Shown here: one piece after another, positions 1-8,473 of the stretch
Numbering within the stretch: position 1 is the stretch's first letter
How the letters are laid out: each line of letters begins with the position of its first letter
From: Nocardia puris
GTDB taxonomy: Bacteria > Actinomycetota > Actinomycetes > Mycobacteriales > Mycobacteriaceae
Reading direction: 5' to 3'
NCBI RefSeq assembly: GCF_003315035.1
Contig: NZ_QNRE01000003.1
Span: forward strand, 434,001 to 498,000
DNA length: 64,000 bases
Translations under genes and position numbers: made by a program
The notes under the pieces: model-generated
Seen by the model: only the letters and a program-made list of their open reading frames with translations
Told to the model about the DNA's origin: nothing
Database searches by the model: none

Positions 1-792
1 GAAGTGGCCGAGGTCTATCTGCCGCTCGCTCGTCTGATCCACCTCCAAGTCGCCGCCAGGCAACGGCTTTTCGCGGCCACCGCGACATTCCTCGGGGAGA
101 CGCATCCGGACCGCCAGGTGCCCTTCGTGATCGGCGTGGCGGGCAGTGTCGCGGTCGGGAAGTCCACCACGGCGCGTGTGTTGCAGGCGTTGCTGGCGCG
201 CTGGGATCACCATCCGCGTGTGGATTTGGTCACAACCGACGGGTTCCTCTACCCGACCGCGGAACTCACCCGGCGTGGGATCATGCACCGCAAGGGATTC
301 CCGGAGAGCTACGACCGCCGCAAGCTGCTGCGCTTCGTCACCGAGGTGAAATCCGGTGCGTCCGAGGTGTGCGCGCCGGTGTACTCGCACATCTCCTACG
401 ACATCGTGCCGGGCAAACTGCACTGCGTGCGCCATCCCGACATCCTGATCGTGGAGGGGCTCAACGTTTTACAGACGGGTCCGCGTTTGATGGTCTCGGA
501 TCTGTTCGATTTCTCCATCTACGTCGACGCCCGCATCGAGGACATCGAGAACTGGTACGTGCAAAGGTTTCTCACGCTGCGCGCCACCGCGTTCGCCGAC
601 CCCGACGCCCATTTCCACCACTACGCCAATTTCACCGACGAACAGGCCACCGCCGCCGCCAAGGAGATCTGGAACTCCACCAACCGCCCCAACCTCGTCG
701 ACAACATCCTGCCGACGCGGCCGCGCGCCACCCTCGTCCTGCGCAAGGACGCCGACCACAGCATCAACAGGCTCCGCTTGCGGAAACTCTGA
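1..792 (+). CDS. coaA: Pantothenate kinase (type I), 5' end cut by the window
   Basis: ATP-dependent pantothenate kinase, the first committed step of coenzyme A synthesis in the cytoplasm. The frame is open from base 1, so the N-terminus (roughly 50 residues by comparison with the about 312-residue mycobacterial CoaA) lies outside the window. The P-loop [12 protein letters not shown] sits about 44 residues into the visible part, followed by the [11 protein letters not shown] and [10 protein letters not shown] segments typical of CoaA. The C-terminus ends RLRLRKL, as in the M. tuberculosis enzyme. The GTG at position 4 is an internal valine, not the start. Identification is from strong recalled similarity along the whole visible length. 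Confidence 0.96.
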   Translation, partial: EVAEVYLPLARLIHLQVAARQRLFAATATFLGETHPDRQVPFVIGVAGSVAVGKSTTARVLQALLARWDHHPRVDLVTTDGFLYPTAELTRRGIMHRKGFPESYDRRKLLRFVTEVKSGASEVCAPVYSHISYDIVPGKLHCVRHPDILIVEGLNVLQTGPRLMVSDLFDFSIYVDARIEDIENWYVQRFLTLRATAFADPDAHFHHYANFTDEQATAAAKEIWNSTNRPNLVDNILPTRPRATLVLRKDADHSINRLRLRKL

Positions 793-901
793 AATATTCA
801 GACATACCGGGCATTACAGGCACCGGCGCACCGAACACCCCGCGCGGCAGCGGGAATAGCTACATAGAATCGAATTCCACTGGGGTGCACAAACTCCCGA
901 T

Positions 902-1498
902 CTACAATGCCCAGGCCCGATCCAGGCGGGTCGCCACGTCGATATCGAGGACGGCGGCGATGTGAGGTTTGCGGAGTTCGGCGCTGAGATACGTGGCGAC
1001 GAAGCGGCGGATCTCCTCGTCCACGCCCACCAGGTGACGAAGGAGCTGGGCGCGTTTCGTGCCCGCGGCCACGTTGACGCGCACGTCGCGCGGATGCGGG
1101 TCGGCGATGTCGATGAGCACGCGCAGGGGCTCGGCGGTGCGGGCGGCCAGGCGCAGCTGGATGGCGCCGTCCACCTCGAAGCGGTGCCGGTCGATACCGA
1201 GATCGACCAGCAGGCCCACGCGCAGCGGCAGCACCAACCCGAAGTCGATGATCTCGTCGACGCGACGGTGCACGAGCGGTTCCCCGAGCCGCACGTGGGC
1301 GGCGACCTTGGCCAGCCGGGCAGGCCCGACCCGGATCGGACCGACGTCGAAGGCGGTGCCGGTGAGCGCGGCGAACGCGGCCGCGATGCGCTCCTCGGAG
1401 ACGGCGTACTCGAGGAAGCGGCGGCCGAACTCCTCGTAGCTGATCGGGCGCTCCGGTGCGGCAACCGGCACCCGCGGGGTCTGCGTCAGAACATGCAC
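902..1498 (-). CDS. Conserved hypothetical protein (198 aa)
   Basis: No function is recognised. The 198-residue protein has no signal peptide or membrane segment. It alternates short beta-rich stretches (for example RVGLLVDLGID and AIQLRLAARTAEPLRVLIDI) and ends in a helical tail with an RAQLLRHLVGVDEEIRRFVATYL segment, a layout that could fit a lipid-binding fold, but this is only an impression. It begins with GTG at 1498 and reads towards coaA, which it meets tail to tail. It lies 29 bases downstream of the prenyl diphosphate synthase on the same strand, so the two may be cotranscribed. Codon use is like its neighbours. Confidence 0.7.
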   Translation of the reverse strand: MHVLTQTPRVPVAAPERPISYEEFGRRFLEYAVSEERIAAAFAALTGTAFDVGPIRVGPARLAKVAAHVRLGEPLVHRRVDEIIDFGLVLPLRVGLLVDLGIDRHRFEVDGAIQLRLAARTAEPLRVLIDIADPHPRDVRVNVAAGTKRAQLLRHLVGVDEEIRRFVATYLSAELRKPHIAAVLDIDVATRLDRAWAL

Positions 1499-1527
1499 GG
1501 ACCGGACGGTACTGGAATATTATCGTT

Positions 1528-2307
1528 TCAGATGCCGAAACGGCGATGACGGGCCGCGTAATCGCGCAACGCCCGCAAGAAGTCCACCCGGCGGAACTCC
1601 GGCCAGTACACCTCGGTGAACCAGATCTCGGAGTACGCGCTCTGCCACAGCAGGAACCCGGACAGCCGCTGCTCGCCCGAGGTGCGGATGACCAGATCCG
1701 GATCGGGCTGCCCGGAGGTGTAGAGATGCTGGCCGATGGCGTTCACCGTGATCGACTGGACCAGATCCTCCCCGGTCTCCCCCGCCGCGATCTCCTGGCG
1801 CACCAGCGAGCGCACCGCGTCGGTGATCTCCTGCCTGCCGCCGTAGCCGACCGCCACGTTCACGTGCACGCCCTGACGCCCCTCGGTGCGCTCGGCGGCG
1901 GTGCGCAGCCGCTTGGCGATCAGCTCGGGGAACCCGTCCAGCGAGCCGACGATCCGCACGCTCCACTCGCGATCCGGCGCCGACAGCTCCTCCACCACGT
2001 CGGTGATGACCTCGAAGAGCGTCTCCAGCTCGTCGGGATCGCGCTGCAGATTCTCCGTCGAGAGCAGGTAGACGGTGACCATCTCGATGCCGGCGTCCGA
2101 ACACCAGCCGACCAGTTCCGCGATCTTCAGCGCGCCGACCCGATGGCCGTGGCTGACGTCGGTGAACCCGTTCTCGCGCGCCCAGCGGCGATTGCCGTCG
2201 CACATCACCGCGACGTGGCGTGGGTGTTGTTTTCCGGCCAGCTGCTTGGACAGCCGGGCCTCGTAGATGCGATACGGCAGCACGCGCACCCGACTCCGAA
2301 GCTCCAC
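1528..2307 (-). CDS. Short-chain Z-isoprenyl diphosphate synthase (UppS family)
   Basis: Cis-prenyltransferase that condenses isopentenyl diphosphate with an allylic diphosphate. The closest family member I recall is M. tuberculosis Rv1086, a (2Z,6E)-farnesyl diphosphate synthase feeding decaprenyl phosphate synthesis. Visible signatures are VAVMCDGNRRWA with the catalytic Asp, YLLSTENLQRDPDEL, VNVAVGYGGR, and the C-terminal PDLVIRTSGEQRLSGFLLWQ block. An ATG at 2346 would add 13 residues. The GTG at 2307 is preferred because it gives the same 19-residue lead as Rv1086, though neither start has a strong ribosome binding site. It is divergent from the haemolysin III gene. Short versus long chain product cannot be told from sequence by eye. 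Confidence 0.88.
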   Translation of the reverse strand: MELRSRVRVLPYRIYEARLSKQLAGKQHPRHVAVMCDGNRRWARENGFTDVSHGHRVGALKIAELVGWCSDAGIEMVTVYLLSTENLQRDPDELETLFEVITDVVEELSAPDREWSVRIVGSLDGFPELIAKRLRTAAERTEGRQGVHVNVAVGYGGRQEITDAVRSLVRQEIAAGETGEDLVQSITVNAIGQHLYTSGQPDPDLVIRTSGEQRLSGFLLWQSAYSEIWFTEVYWPEFRRVDFLRALRDYAARHRRFGI

Positions 2308-2381
2308 GGCGTCCAACAGTACGCCTCGCCGACGCGATACCGGCATCGACCGCGATAGCGTGGGGCGCTGGCGGAGACCGA

Positions 2382-2403
2382 TAACCTACGCTAGCGTAGG
2401 TTA
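2382..2403. promoter_or_regulatory. Perfect 22-bp palindrome, likely TetR-type operator
   Basis: The half-site TAACCTACGCT is followed immediately by its exact reverse complement, giving a perfect dyad with a CTAG centre. It lies between the divergent prenyl synthase and haemolysin III genes, 26 bases before the GTG of the latter, where a repressor could block its promoter. Length and symmetry are typical of TetR-family operators. Which protein binds it is unknown. Confidence 0.6.
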
Positions 2404-2429
2404 CTCGCCGGTTCACCAGGAGGTTGTCC

Positions 2430-3137
2430 GTGTCCGAACCCGTCGGCACCGCAGACCCGGAGCTGCTCGGCACGTCGCCCGCCGAAGCGCTGGCCGCGCT
2501 CGTCAAACCGAGCATGCGCGGCTGGATCCACACGTGGGCCGTCGGCATCGCCGCGATCGCGGTGGCGGTGCTGGTCGCCACCGCCGCCACCGTGTCGGCG
2601 ACGGCGGGCTGGTCCACGTTCGTCTACGGCGTCACCGTGTGCGGCTTGTTCGGCATCAGCGCCGTCTACCACCGCATCACCTGGAAGTCGGTGCGCACTC
2701 GCATCCGGATGAAGCGCGCCGACCACTCGATGATCTTCCTGTTCATCGCGGGCAGCTACACCCCGTTCGCGCTGCTCGGCCTGCCGGGGCGCACCGGGCA
2801 GACGCTGCTGGCCGTGGTGTGGGCGGGCGCGCTCGCCGGCGTCGCGCTGAAGCTGCTGTGGCCCACCGCGCCACGCTGGGTGGGCGTACCGCTGTATCTG
2901 CTGCTGGGCTGGGCGATCGTGCCGGTGGCCGGGCAGCTCTACGACCGGATCGGGCTCGCGCCGCTGATCCTGCTCGTCATCGGCGGGCTCGTCTACAGCA
3001 TCGGCGCCATCCTCTACGCCACCAAATGGCCCAACCCGTGGCCGGAGGTGTTCGGGCACCACGAGTTCTTCCACGCCGCCACCGTGCTCGCCGCGCTGTG
3101 CCACTACATCGCGATCTGGCTGGTCGTCTTGCGCTGA
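2430..3137 (+). CDS. Haemolysin III / PAQR family membrane protein
   Basis: Integral membrane protein of the haemolysin III (TrhA/YqfA, PAQR-like) family, with about seven hydrophobic segments. The family motifs are visible: SAVYHRITW, RMKRADHSMIFLFIAGSYTPF, and the C-terminal EVFGHHEFFHAATVLAALCHY with clustered metal-binding histidines. The family is linked to membrane lipid homeostasis rather than proven haemolysis. A TTG at 2424 directly abuts the AGGAGG at 2418-2423, so the GTG at 2430, six bases after it, is the better start (235 aa). It corresponds to Rv1085c in the conserved mycobacterial neighbourhood. The palindrome at 2382-2403 probably regulates it. Confidence 0.9.
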   Translation: MSEPVGTADPELLGTSPAEALAALVKPSMRGWIHTWAVGIAAIAVAVLVATAATVSATAGWSTFVYGVTVCGLFGISAVYHRITWKSVRTRIRMKRADHSMIFLFIAGSYTPFALLGLPGRTGQTLLAVVWAGALAGVALKLLWPTAPRWVGVPLYLLLGWAIVPVAGQLYDRIGLAPLILLVIGGLVYSIGAILYATKWPNPWPEVFGHHEFFHAATVLAALCHYIAIWLVVLR

Positions 3138-3161
3138 CGCGTTCGCGCCCTCGGCGCGGGT

Positions 3162-4796
3162 GTGACGGATAAGCTCGTCGTTCGTGTCACCTGTCGCCCC
3201 GCGGCCGCCCGGCCGCACCCGTCTGCCGTGATCGCGAAGCTCGTCGTCTGGGCGCTCAAGGCGCGGTGGGGTCTGGCGACACTGTTGACCGCCGCCCACC
3301 TCAGCGGCCTCGCGGTGATCTTCACGCTGCTGGTGCTGAGCGGCTTCCTGGGCAGGCTCGGCACCGACTGGGTGCGCGCCCTGCTGATCATCGGCATCTA
3401 CCCCGTGTTCGGCTTCGCGGTGGGCCTGGTGATGGCGGTGCATGACCGCGCCGCGTACTTCGGCTGGTTGGACCAGACCCGCAGACCGACCACGGAGGAG
3501 GCGCGCAGGCTGCTGCGCCTGCCGATGGCGGTGTCGCTGCGCGCGCTGGCGCTGTGGATTCCCGGCGTGGTGGTCGCGACCGTCACCTTCTCCCACCTCA
3601 CCGAACACGATCCCGCCGTGACGGCCGCGCTGTTCACCATCGGCGCGTTCGAGACCGCCGCGGTGACGTTCCTGATGGTGGACCGGCTGATCCGCCCGAC
3701 CATTCCCGTGCTCACGGCGGTGCTGGGCACCACCGTCCACTGGAGTTCGTCGGTGCTGGTGCGGCTGCTGCTCACCTGGGCGGTGGCGGGCGCGCTGCCG
3801 CTGCTCATGCTGATCGTGGTGCTGGCCGACAAGGTCGCCACACCCGCCGACCGCGTGCGCACCGGCATCTACCTGGCCGCCGTCAGCATCGGGGTGGGCG
3901 CGCTGGCGACGGCACTGCTGGCCCGCGCCGTCGCCTTCCCGCTGCGCACGCTGCGGTTGGCGCTGGATCTGATCGGGCGCGGCGAGCTGGAGGCGCGGGT
4001 GCCCGTCACCAGCAGCGGTGAGATCGGGCGGCTGGAGCATTCGGTGAACGAACTGGCCGCGAACCTGCGCGAACGCGAGCGCATGCGCGATCTGTTCGGC
4101 AGGCACGTCGGCGCGGAGGTGGCCGAGCGCGCGCTGGCCGGCGGCATGGACCTCACCGGCGACGTGCGGGTGGTCTCGGCGCTGTTCGTGGACGTGACGG
4201 GGTCGGTGGAGCTGTCGACCGGGCTGGCGCCGCAGGAGTTCGTGGCGAAGCTGAACCGGTTGCTCACCATCGTGGTGGCGGCCACCGAGGAGAACGGCGG
4301 GCTGGTCAACAAGTTCGAGGGCGACGCGGCGCTGTGCGTCTTCGGCGCGCCGATCGCGTTGCGCGACAACGCCACTCCCGCGCTGCGGGCGGCCCGGCGC
4401 ATCCGCGACGAGGTGACCGAGGTCGGGGAACTCGACATCGGCATCGGCGTGGCGCACGGGCGGGTGTTCGCGGGCGACGTGGGCAGCGACACCCGCCTGG
4501 AATACACCGTCATCGGCGACGCCGTGAACGAAGCGGCTCGCCTGACCACCGAGGCGAAGACGGTGCCGCGTCGAATCCTGGTGAGCGGCGCGGTGATCGA
4601 GGCCGCCGACGCCGCCGAACGCGCCCGCTGGACCCGCTACGACGACATCCTGTTGCGCGGTATGGCGGAGCCGACCACCTGCTGGACCGACATCATCGGC
4701 GCGACACCGGTCCCGCCTCCGGTGGTCACGGAGGAACCGCCGGTCAGCGCGATGACCGAGATCCACGGGTCGGCGGCCGAACCCGAGGTGGGGTGA
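3162..4796 (+). CDS. Membrane-bound class III adenylate/guanylate cyclase with HAMP domain
   Basis: Makes a cyclic nucleotide, most likely cAMP, at the membrane. Six hydrophobic segments fall between residues 35 and 258, then a HAMP linker (about 258-310), then the cyclase domain (about 335-500). Catalytic residues are in place: metal-binding D344 (FVDVTGS) and D388 (KFEGDA), base-recognition K384, and N456 and R460 in NEAARL. The layout matches the mycobacterial Rv1318c-Rv1320c/Rv3645 group. The C-terminal 40 residues are proline-rich and probably disordered. The GTG at 3162 lacks a clear ribosome binding site; GTG at 3228 is an alternative. Its stop codon abuts the stop of the next, convergent gene with no spacer. 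Confidence 0.9.
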   Translation: MTDKLVVRVTCRPAAARPHPSAVIAKLVVWALKARWGLATLLTAAHLSGLAVIFTLLVLSGFLGRLGTDWVRALLIIGIYPVFGFAVGLVMAVHDRAAYFGWLDQTRRPTTEEARRLLRLPMAVSLRALALWIPGVVVATVTFSHLTEHDPAVTAALFTIGAFETAAVTFLMVDRLIRPTIPVLTAVLGTTVHWSSSVLVRLLLTWAVAGALPLLMLIVVLADKVATPADRVRTGIYLAAVSIGVGALATALLARAVAFPLRTLRLALDLIGRGELEARVPVTSSGEIGRLEHSVNELAANLRERERMRDLFGRHVGAEVAERALAGGMDLTGDVRVVSALFVDVTGSVELSTGLAPQEFVAKLNRLLTIVVAATEENGGLVNKFEGDAALCVFGAPIALRDNATPALRAARRIRDEVTEVGELDIGIGVAHGRVFAGDVGSDTRLEYTVIGDAVNEAARLTTEAKTVPRRILVSGAVIEAADAAERARWTRYDDILLRGMAEPTTCWTDIIGATPVPPPVVTEEPPVSAMTEIHGSAAEPEVG

Positions 4797-6845
4797 TCAC
4801 CTGCGGGCCAAGGACTCCTGAATCGCGTCGGCCGTCGTCACCGGGAGGTCGCACACCGAGCCCCGGCAGATGTAGGCGGCGGGGGCGGTGCCGACCAGCG
4901 GGCGTTCGGCCAGCAGCGGAGCCGAATCCGGTGGCGCGGCCAGGATCACCGAACCGCCCGGTGCCCAGTGGCGGGAGGCGGAGAGGAGTTCCGTTGCGGT
5001 GTCGGCGGTTTCGGCCGAGACGGCGATCGCGACCTGGATCGGGCCGCGCAGGGCGGCTTCGGCGACCGCCAGCCACTGACCGGCCGAGCGCGGGGCGCGG
5101 GCGAGGACCACGGCACCGCGGGCGAGGGTCCGGTCGGCCAGGTCGCGGTAGCGGATCGCGCGGTCGGGGTCGCTGAGGGCCGCGGCGGTGAGCAGGGCTT
5201 CGGCAAGCGAGGACGCACCGGCCGGGGTGGCGCCGTCGACGGGATCGCGGGGGCGGGCGACGAGAACCTCCGCGTCATCGGCGGTGTCGAACCAGCTGCC
5301 GGGGGCGTCGGGATCGGCGAAATGCTCGATGGCCGAGTCCAGCAGACGTTGCGCGTCGGTGAGATGGCCCGGGTCGCCGTCGGCTTGATACAGCGCCAGC
5401 AGCCCGGTGACCAGCCACGCGTAGTCCTCCAGCACGCCGGGCGAGGCCCCCGCCCGCCCGCCGAGCGAGGCTCGCCGCACGCGACCGTCCACCACGTGCT
5501 CGGCCAGCAGGAACCGCGCGCAGCGGTCGGCGGCCGCGACCCAGTCCGGACGGCCCAGTGCCGCACCGGCTTCCGCGAGCGCGGTGATCGCCATGCCGTT
5601 CCACGCGGTGACCACCTTGTCGTCGCGCTCGGGCTGCGGGCGGGTGTCGCGTTCGGCGCTGAGCCGGGCCACCACGCGCTCGAGCAACTCGAGGTCGTCG
5701 GGGTCTCGGTAGCGGGTGAGCACCGAGGTGCCCTGCTCGAAGTTGCCTCCCGTGGAGACGCCGAAGAACTCCGCCGCCCAGGTGCCGTCGCGCGGGCCGA
5801 GCACACCGACGAGTTCGGCGGGCGTCCACACGTACGTGGCGCCCTCGACGCCGGGACCGCCCGGCTCCAGATGGGTGTCGGCGTCCAGCGCCGAGGCGAA
5901 CCCGCCGTGCTCGGTGCCCAGATCCTTCAGCAGGAAGTCGACCGTCTCGCGAGCCACGCGCAGCGCCAACGCTTCTCGTTCCCCGCCGGGGAATCGGCGC
6001 GCGAGATGGGCGTAGACGCGCAGTAATTGGGCGTTGTCATAGAGCATCTTCTCGAAATGCGGCACCACCCAGGCGGCGTCGACCGAGTAGCGCGCGAACC
6101 CGCCGCGCAGCTGGTCGTAGATGCCGCCGCGCGCCATCGCCTCCGCCGCGCGCCACACCACCTCGGCGATCCGGTCGTCGCCGGTGCGCTCCCAGCCGCG
6201 CAGCAGACCCTCCAGCAGCGCCGAGGGCGGGAACTTCGGCGCGCCGCCGAACCCGCCGTGCTCGGGGTCCTCGTCGCGCAGCACGGTGGCCGCGGTGTGG
6301 TTCAGCAGTTCGGCGGTGATGGTGAGATCGGCGTCGGGCAGGCCGGCGGTGTTCGCGCGCAGAGCCTCGGTGACCTGCGTCGATGCCTTGTCCACCTCGT
6401 CGCGGCGGGTGCGCCAGGTCTGGATGACGGCGGTCAGCAACTGCGTGAACGACGGCATGCCGCCGCGCGGCGCCTTCGGGTAGTACGTGCCGCAGTAGAA
6501 CGGTTCCCCGGCCGGGGTGAGGAAGCACGTCATCGGCCACCCGCCCTGCCCGGTCATCGCGACGGTCGCGCTCATGTAGATCGCGTCCAGATCGGGCCGC
6601 TCCTCGCGATCCACCTTCACGCACACGTAGTTGTCGTTCATCAGCGCCGCTGTGGCCTCGTCCTCGAACGACTCGTGCGCCATCACATGGCACCAGTGGC
6701 AGCTCGCGTACCCGATCGACAGCAGAATCGGCACATCCCGCCGCGCCGCCTCCGCCAACGCCCCCGCATCCCACTCCCGCCAATGCACGGGATTGTCGGC
6801 ATGCTGACGCAAATAGGGCGAGGTCGCACCGGCCAATCGATTCAC
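4797..6845 (-). CDS. DUF255 thioredoxin-like protein (YyaL/SPATA20 family)
   Basis: Large cytoplasmic protein of 682 residues with an N-terminal thioredoxin-like domain. It opens with NRLAGATSPYLRQHADNPVHW and carries the redox-like motif ASCHWCHVM and the GGWPMTCFLTP segment. The rest is an alpha/alpha toroid resembling glycosidases (for example GGFARYSVDAAWVVPHFEKM). The biochemical role of the family is not established. The GTG at 6845 is chosen because GGGAGG lies eight bases upstream on the minus strand and the family begins there; an in-frame upstream extension to 6914 exists. It matches Rv1084 in the mycobacterial order. Confidence 0.9.
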   Translation of the reverse strand: MNRLAGATSPYLRQHADNPVHWREWDAGALAEAARRDVPILLSIGYASCHWCHVMAHESFEDEATAALMNDNYVCVKVDREERPDLDAIYMSATVAMTGQGGWPMTCFLTPAGEPFYCGTYYPKAPRGGMPSFTQLLTAVIQTWRTRRDEVDKASTQVTEALRANTAGLPDADLTITAELLNHTAATVLRDEDPEHGGFGGAPKFPPSALLEGLLRGWERTGDDRIAEVVWRAAEAMARGGIYDQLRGGFARYSVDAAWVVPHFEKMLYDNAQLLRVYAHLARRFPGGEREALALRVARETVDFLLKDLGTEHGGFASALDADTHLEPGGPGVEGATYVWTPAELVGVLGPRDGTWAAEFFGVSTGGNFEQGTSVLTRYRDPDDLELLERVVARLSAERDTRPQPERDDKVVTAWNGMAITALAEAGAALGRPDWVAAADRCARFLLAEHVVDGRVRRASLGGRAGASPGVLEDYAWLVTGLLALYQADGDPGHLTDAQRLLDSAIEHFADPDAPGSWFDTADDAEVLVARPRDPVDGATPAGASSLAEALLTAAALSDPDRAIRYRDLADRTLARGAVVLARAPRSAGQWLAVAEAALRGPIQVAIAVSAETADTATELLSASRHWAPGGSVILAAPPDSAPLLAERPLVGTAPAAYICRGSVCDLPVTTADAIQESLARR

Positions 6846-7059
6846 CCTGCCAGCCTCCCACACCTCCCATGCGGCACACGAGATCCCGGCCAGTGCGATC
6901 CGGTCGTGACGCACCTTCCCAGCCCACAGCCACGAGACGCCACCTGCGTGCCTTGCACTGCCGTCTCGGGCCCTCTACACGAGATCCTGGCAATGTGACG
7001 GCCAAAACGCGCCCGATAGCCGATCAACTGACGATCGGCCGAGATCCGGGCGAAGGTCA

Positions 7060-7653
7060 TCACGCGGATTGCCGTGCACGAGTTGCTCGCCGTCTCCGGT
7101 ACGCACGCTGCCGGCAAGCATTGCTGCAGTACTTCGGTCGACGACCATGGTGGTGAGGGAAAACGAGCCGATAGTCGGCCATTGCGACGAACCGGGGGTC
7201 AGCCCAACCGCCCCCGAAGTTGGAGGCCGGTTCACACGGACACTCCTCACACGGTCTGCGCCCGAACGCAGGGACGTAGCCGTGGTACTCACACCAGGTC
7301 ACCGCCGCCCGCTGCCCGGTAACTCCCGGACCTTCGACTTTCGCGGCGAAATCCCCGATCTGCTGCAGTACCCGGTCTCGATCACTCGCGTCCAGGTCGG
7401 CGAACATCGGACGCAACTCGGTGCGCAGCAGATGGGAGATCGTGCCCCAGATGAAGGCCTGGAACGGCCAGCTGACGTCGAAATCCCGCTCGGCCTCGAT
7501 CCTTCGCCGGATCCAGTCGAGTTCGTACTGCGCCTTCGCGGAAGTGAGCGCCTCGTCGAACGCTGCTGTGAACCGCTGAAATACGTCTCGAACGACAGCC
7601 GCCGAGGCGGAGGTCTCTTCCACCGGCGTGCGGTTTGCGCGGCTCTTGCTCAC
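7060..7653 (-). CDS. Hypothetical protein with C-terminal Cys-rich, Arg-rich motif
   Basis: Function unknown, 197 residues. The first half is helical and acidic, with aromatic patches such as WPFQAFIWGTISHLL. The last 60 residues hold a CEECPC cluster and then RRPKYCSNACRQRAYRRRR, which looks like a small zinc-binding or nucleic-acid-binding element seen at the end of many actinobacterial accessory proteins. The GTG start at 7653 overlaps the TGA of the upstream small membrane gene in a GTGA junction, so the pair is probably translationally coupled. It sits in a stretch with no counterpart in the M. tuberculosis order. Confidence 0.65.
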   Translation of the reverse strand: MSKSRANRTPVEETSASAAVVRDVFQRFTAAFDEALTSAKAQYELDWIRRRIEAERDFDVSWPFQAFIWGTISHLLRTELRPMFADLDASDRDRVLQQIGDFAAKVEGPGVTGQRAAVTWCEYHGYVPAFGRRPCEECPCEPASNFGGGWADPRFVAMADYRLVFPHHHGRRPKYCSNACRQRAYRRRRATRARQSA

Positions 7654-7907
7654 TCGACCTCACCCAGTTCGCCGCGCACCTTCGCGGAAGCCGCCTGAAA
7701 GGCGTTTCGCTCGATGCGATCGTCGGCTCGTCGCTTTCGGAATCCGAATCCAGCCACGAACGCCGCGAAGATCTTCGATACATCGCTGCGTGGTGCCCTG
7801 CACAATGCCACGACAGTGACGATCGCGACAACCGCAAGGAAGACAACCGCCGGCCACACACCTGCCGTGATAGTCGAGTTCACGGGATGAAAGATGCTGC
7901 TGTACAA
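7650..7907 (-). CDS. Small single-pass membrane protein (85 aa)
   Basis: Unrecognised small protein with one strong membrane helix (GVWPAVVFLAVVAIVTVVAL, about residues 16-35) followed by a basic, probably cytoplasmic tail. It starts with TTG at 7907; GGAGG lies four bases upstream on the minus strand, close but usable. Its stop overlaps the start of the Cys-rich protein, so the two form a coupled pair: a possible membrane anchor plus a metal-binding partner. Nothing else fixes a role. Confidence 0.55.
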   Translation of the reverse strand: MYSSIFHPVNSTITAGVWPAVVFLAVVAIVTVVALCRAPRSDVSKIFAAFVAGFGFRKRRADDRIERNAFQAASAKVRGELGEVE

Positions 7908-7985
7908 GGGACCTCCAGGAACCGGAGAAGCCCTCAGCGCGCGCGCCGAAGGCTTCTGGATAGTCTGAATCGGTTGCGAGACAAC

Positions 7986-8014
7986 AAAAAAAGCCCCAGC
8001 GAAGACGCTGAGGC
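7986..8014 (-). terminator. Intrinsic terminator (minus strand)
   Basis: Read on the minus strand, GCCTCAGCG and CGCTGGGGC pair around a TCTT loop with one G-U pair, followed by a run of seven T. It lies 37 bases after the stop of the gene remnant at 8052-8207, which it probably served. Confidence 0.8.
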
Positions 8015-8051
8015 CGCCGAGAACATAGCTCTCCCGACATCGGACATCATA

Positions 8052-8207
8052 TCAAGTCAACGGGATGCCGCAATCCCTGATCAGACGAGCCAAACTCGCA
8101 GTTAGATAGCACTTTTCGCCTTCTCGCTGATCTTTGGGCACCTTTCGTAACGCGTCCAGGGCGCTCCCCCACGTCTCCGAGTTCAGCCGACAGCCCTGAG
8201 TCAGCCA
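8052..8207 (-). pseudogene. 3' remnant of an unidentified gene
   Basis: An open minus-strand frame of about 50 codons with protein-like composition (WGSALDALRKVPKDQREGEK, then a helical segment ending IRDCGIPLT) runs between two TGA codons, at 8208-8210 and 8052-8054. It has no ATG, GTG or TTG near its upstream end but has a textbook terminator just downstream. The simplest reading is the surviving C-terminus of a gene whose 5' part was deleted. The family is not recognised. Confidence 0.35.
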
Positions 8208-8473
8208 TCACATCTTCGGAGGGCAACGTGCATGTGCGGGACCGATACGACGTGGACAGCGGCGAGAGCGTCGAAACCGCCGGTATCCCTGGGCTTGACG
8301 AGCGCATGGGAGCATCGCACACCGACGACATCGCGCGGAGAGAGCAACATCGAAGGATCCCCCGAGGTTTCTACGCCGCAAGGAGCTGTAGTGCCTACAG
8401 GTCCGCTGAGCCTGCCCGATACCGTCGGCGGACGAGATGGCGAGAGGACCGATCCGACTCGATGAGGTATTCC

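Noticed and set aside
2391-4766. A 791-codon minus-strand open frame antisense to the haemolysin III and cyclase genes
   Set aside because: Its translation is low-complexity His/Gln/Arg/Gly, the usual mirror of a high-GC gene, while the plus strand encodes two well-recognised families.
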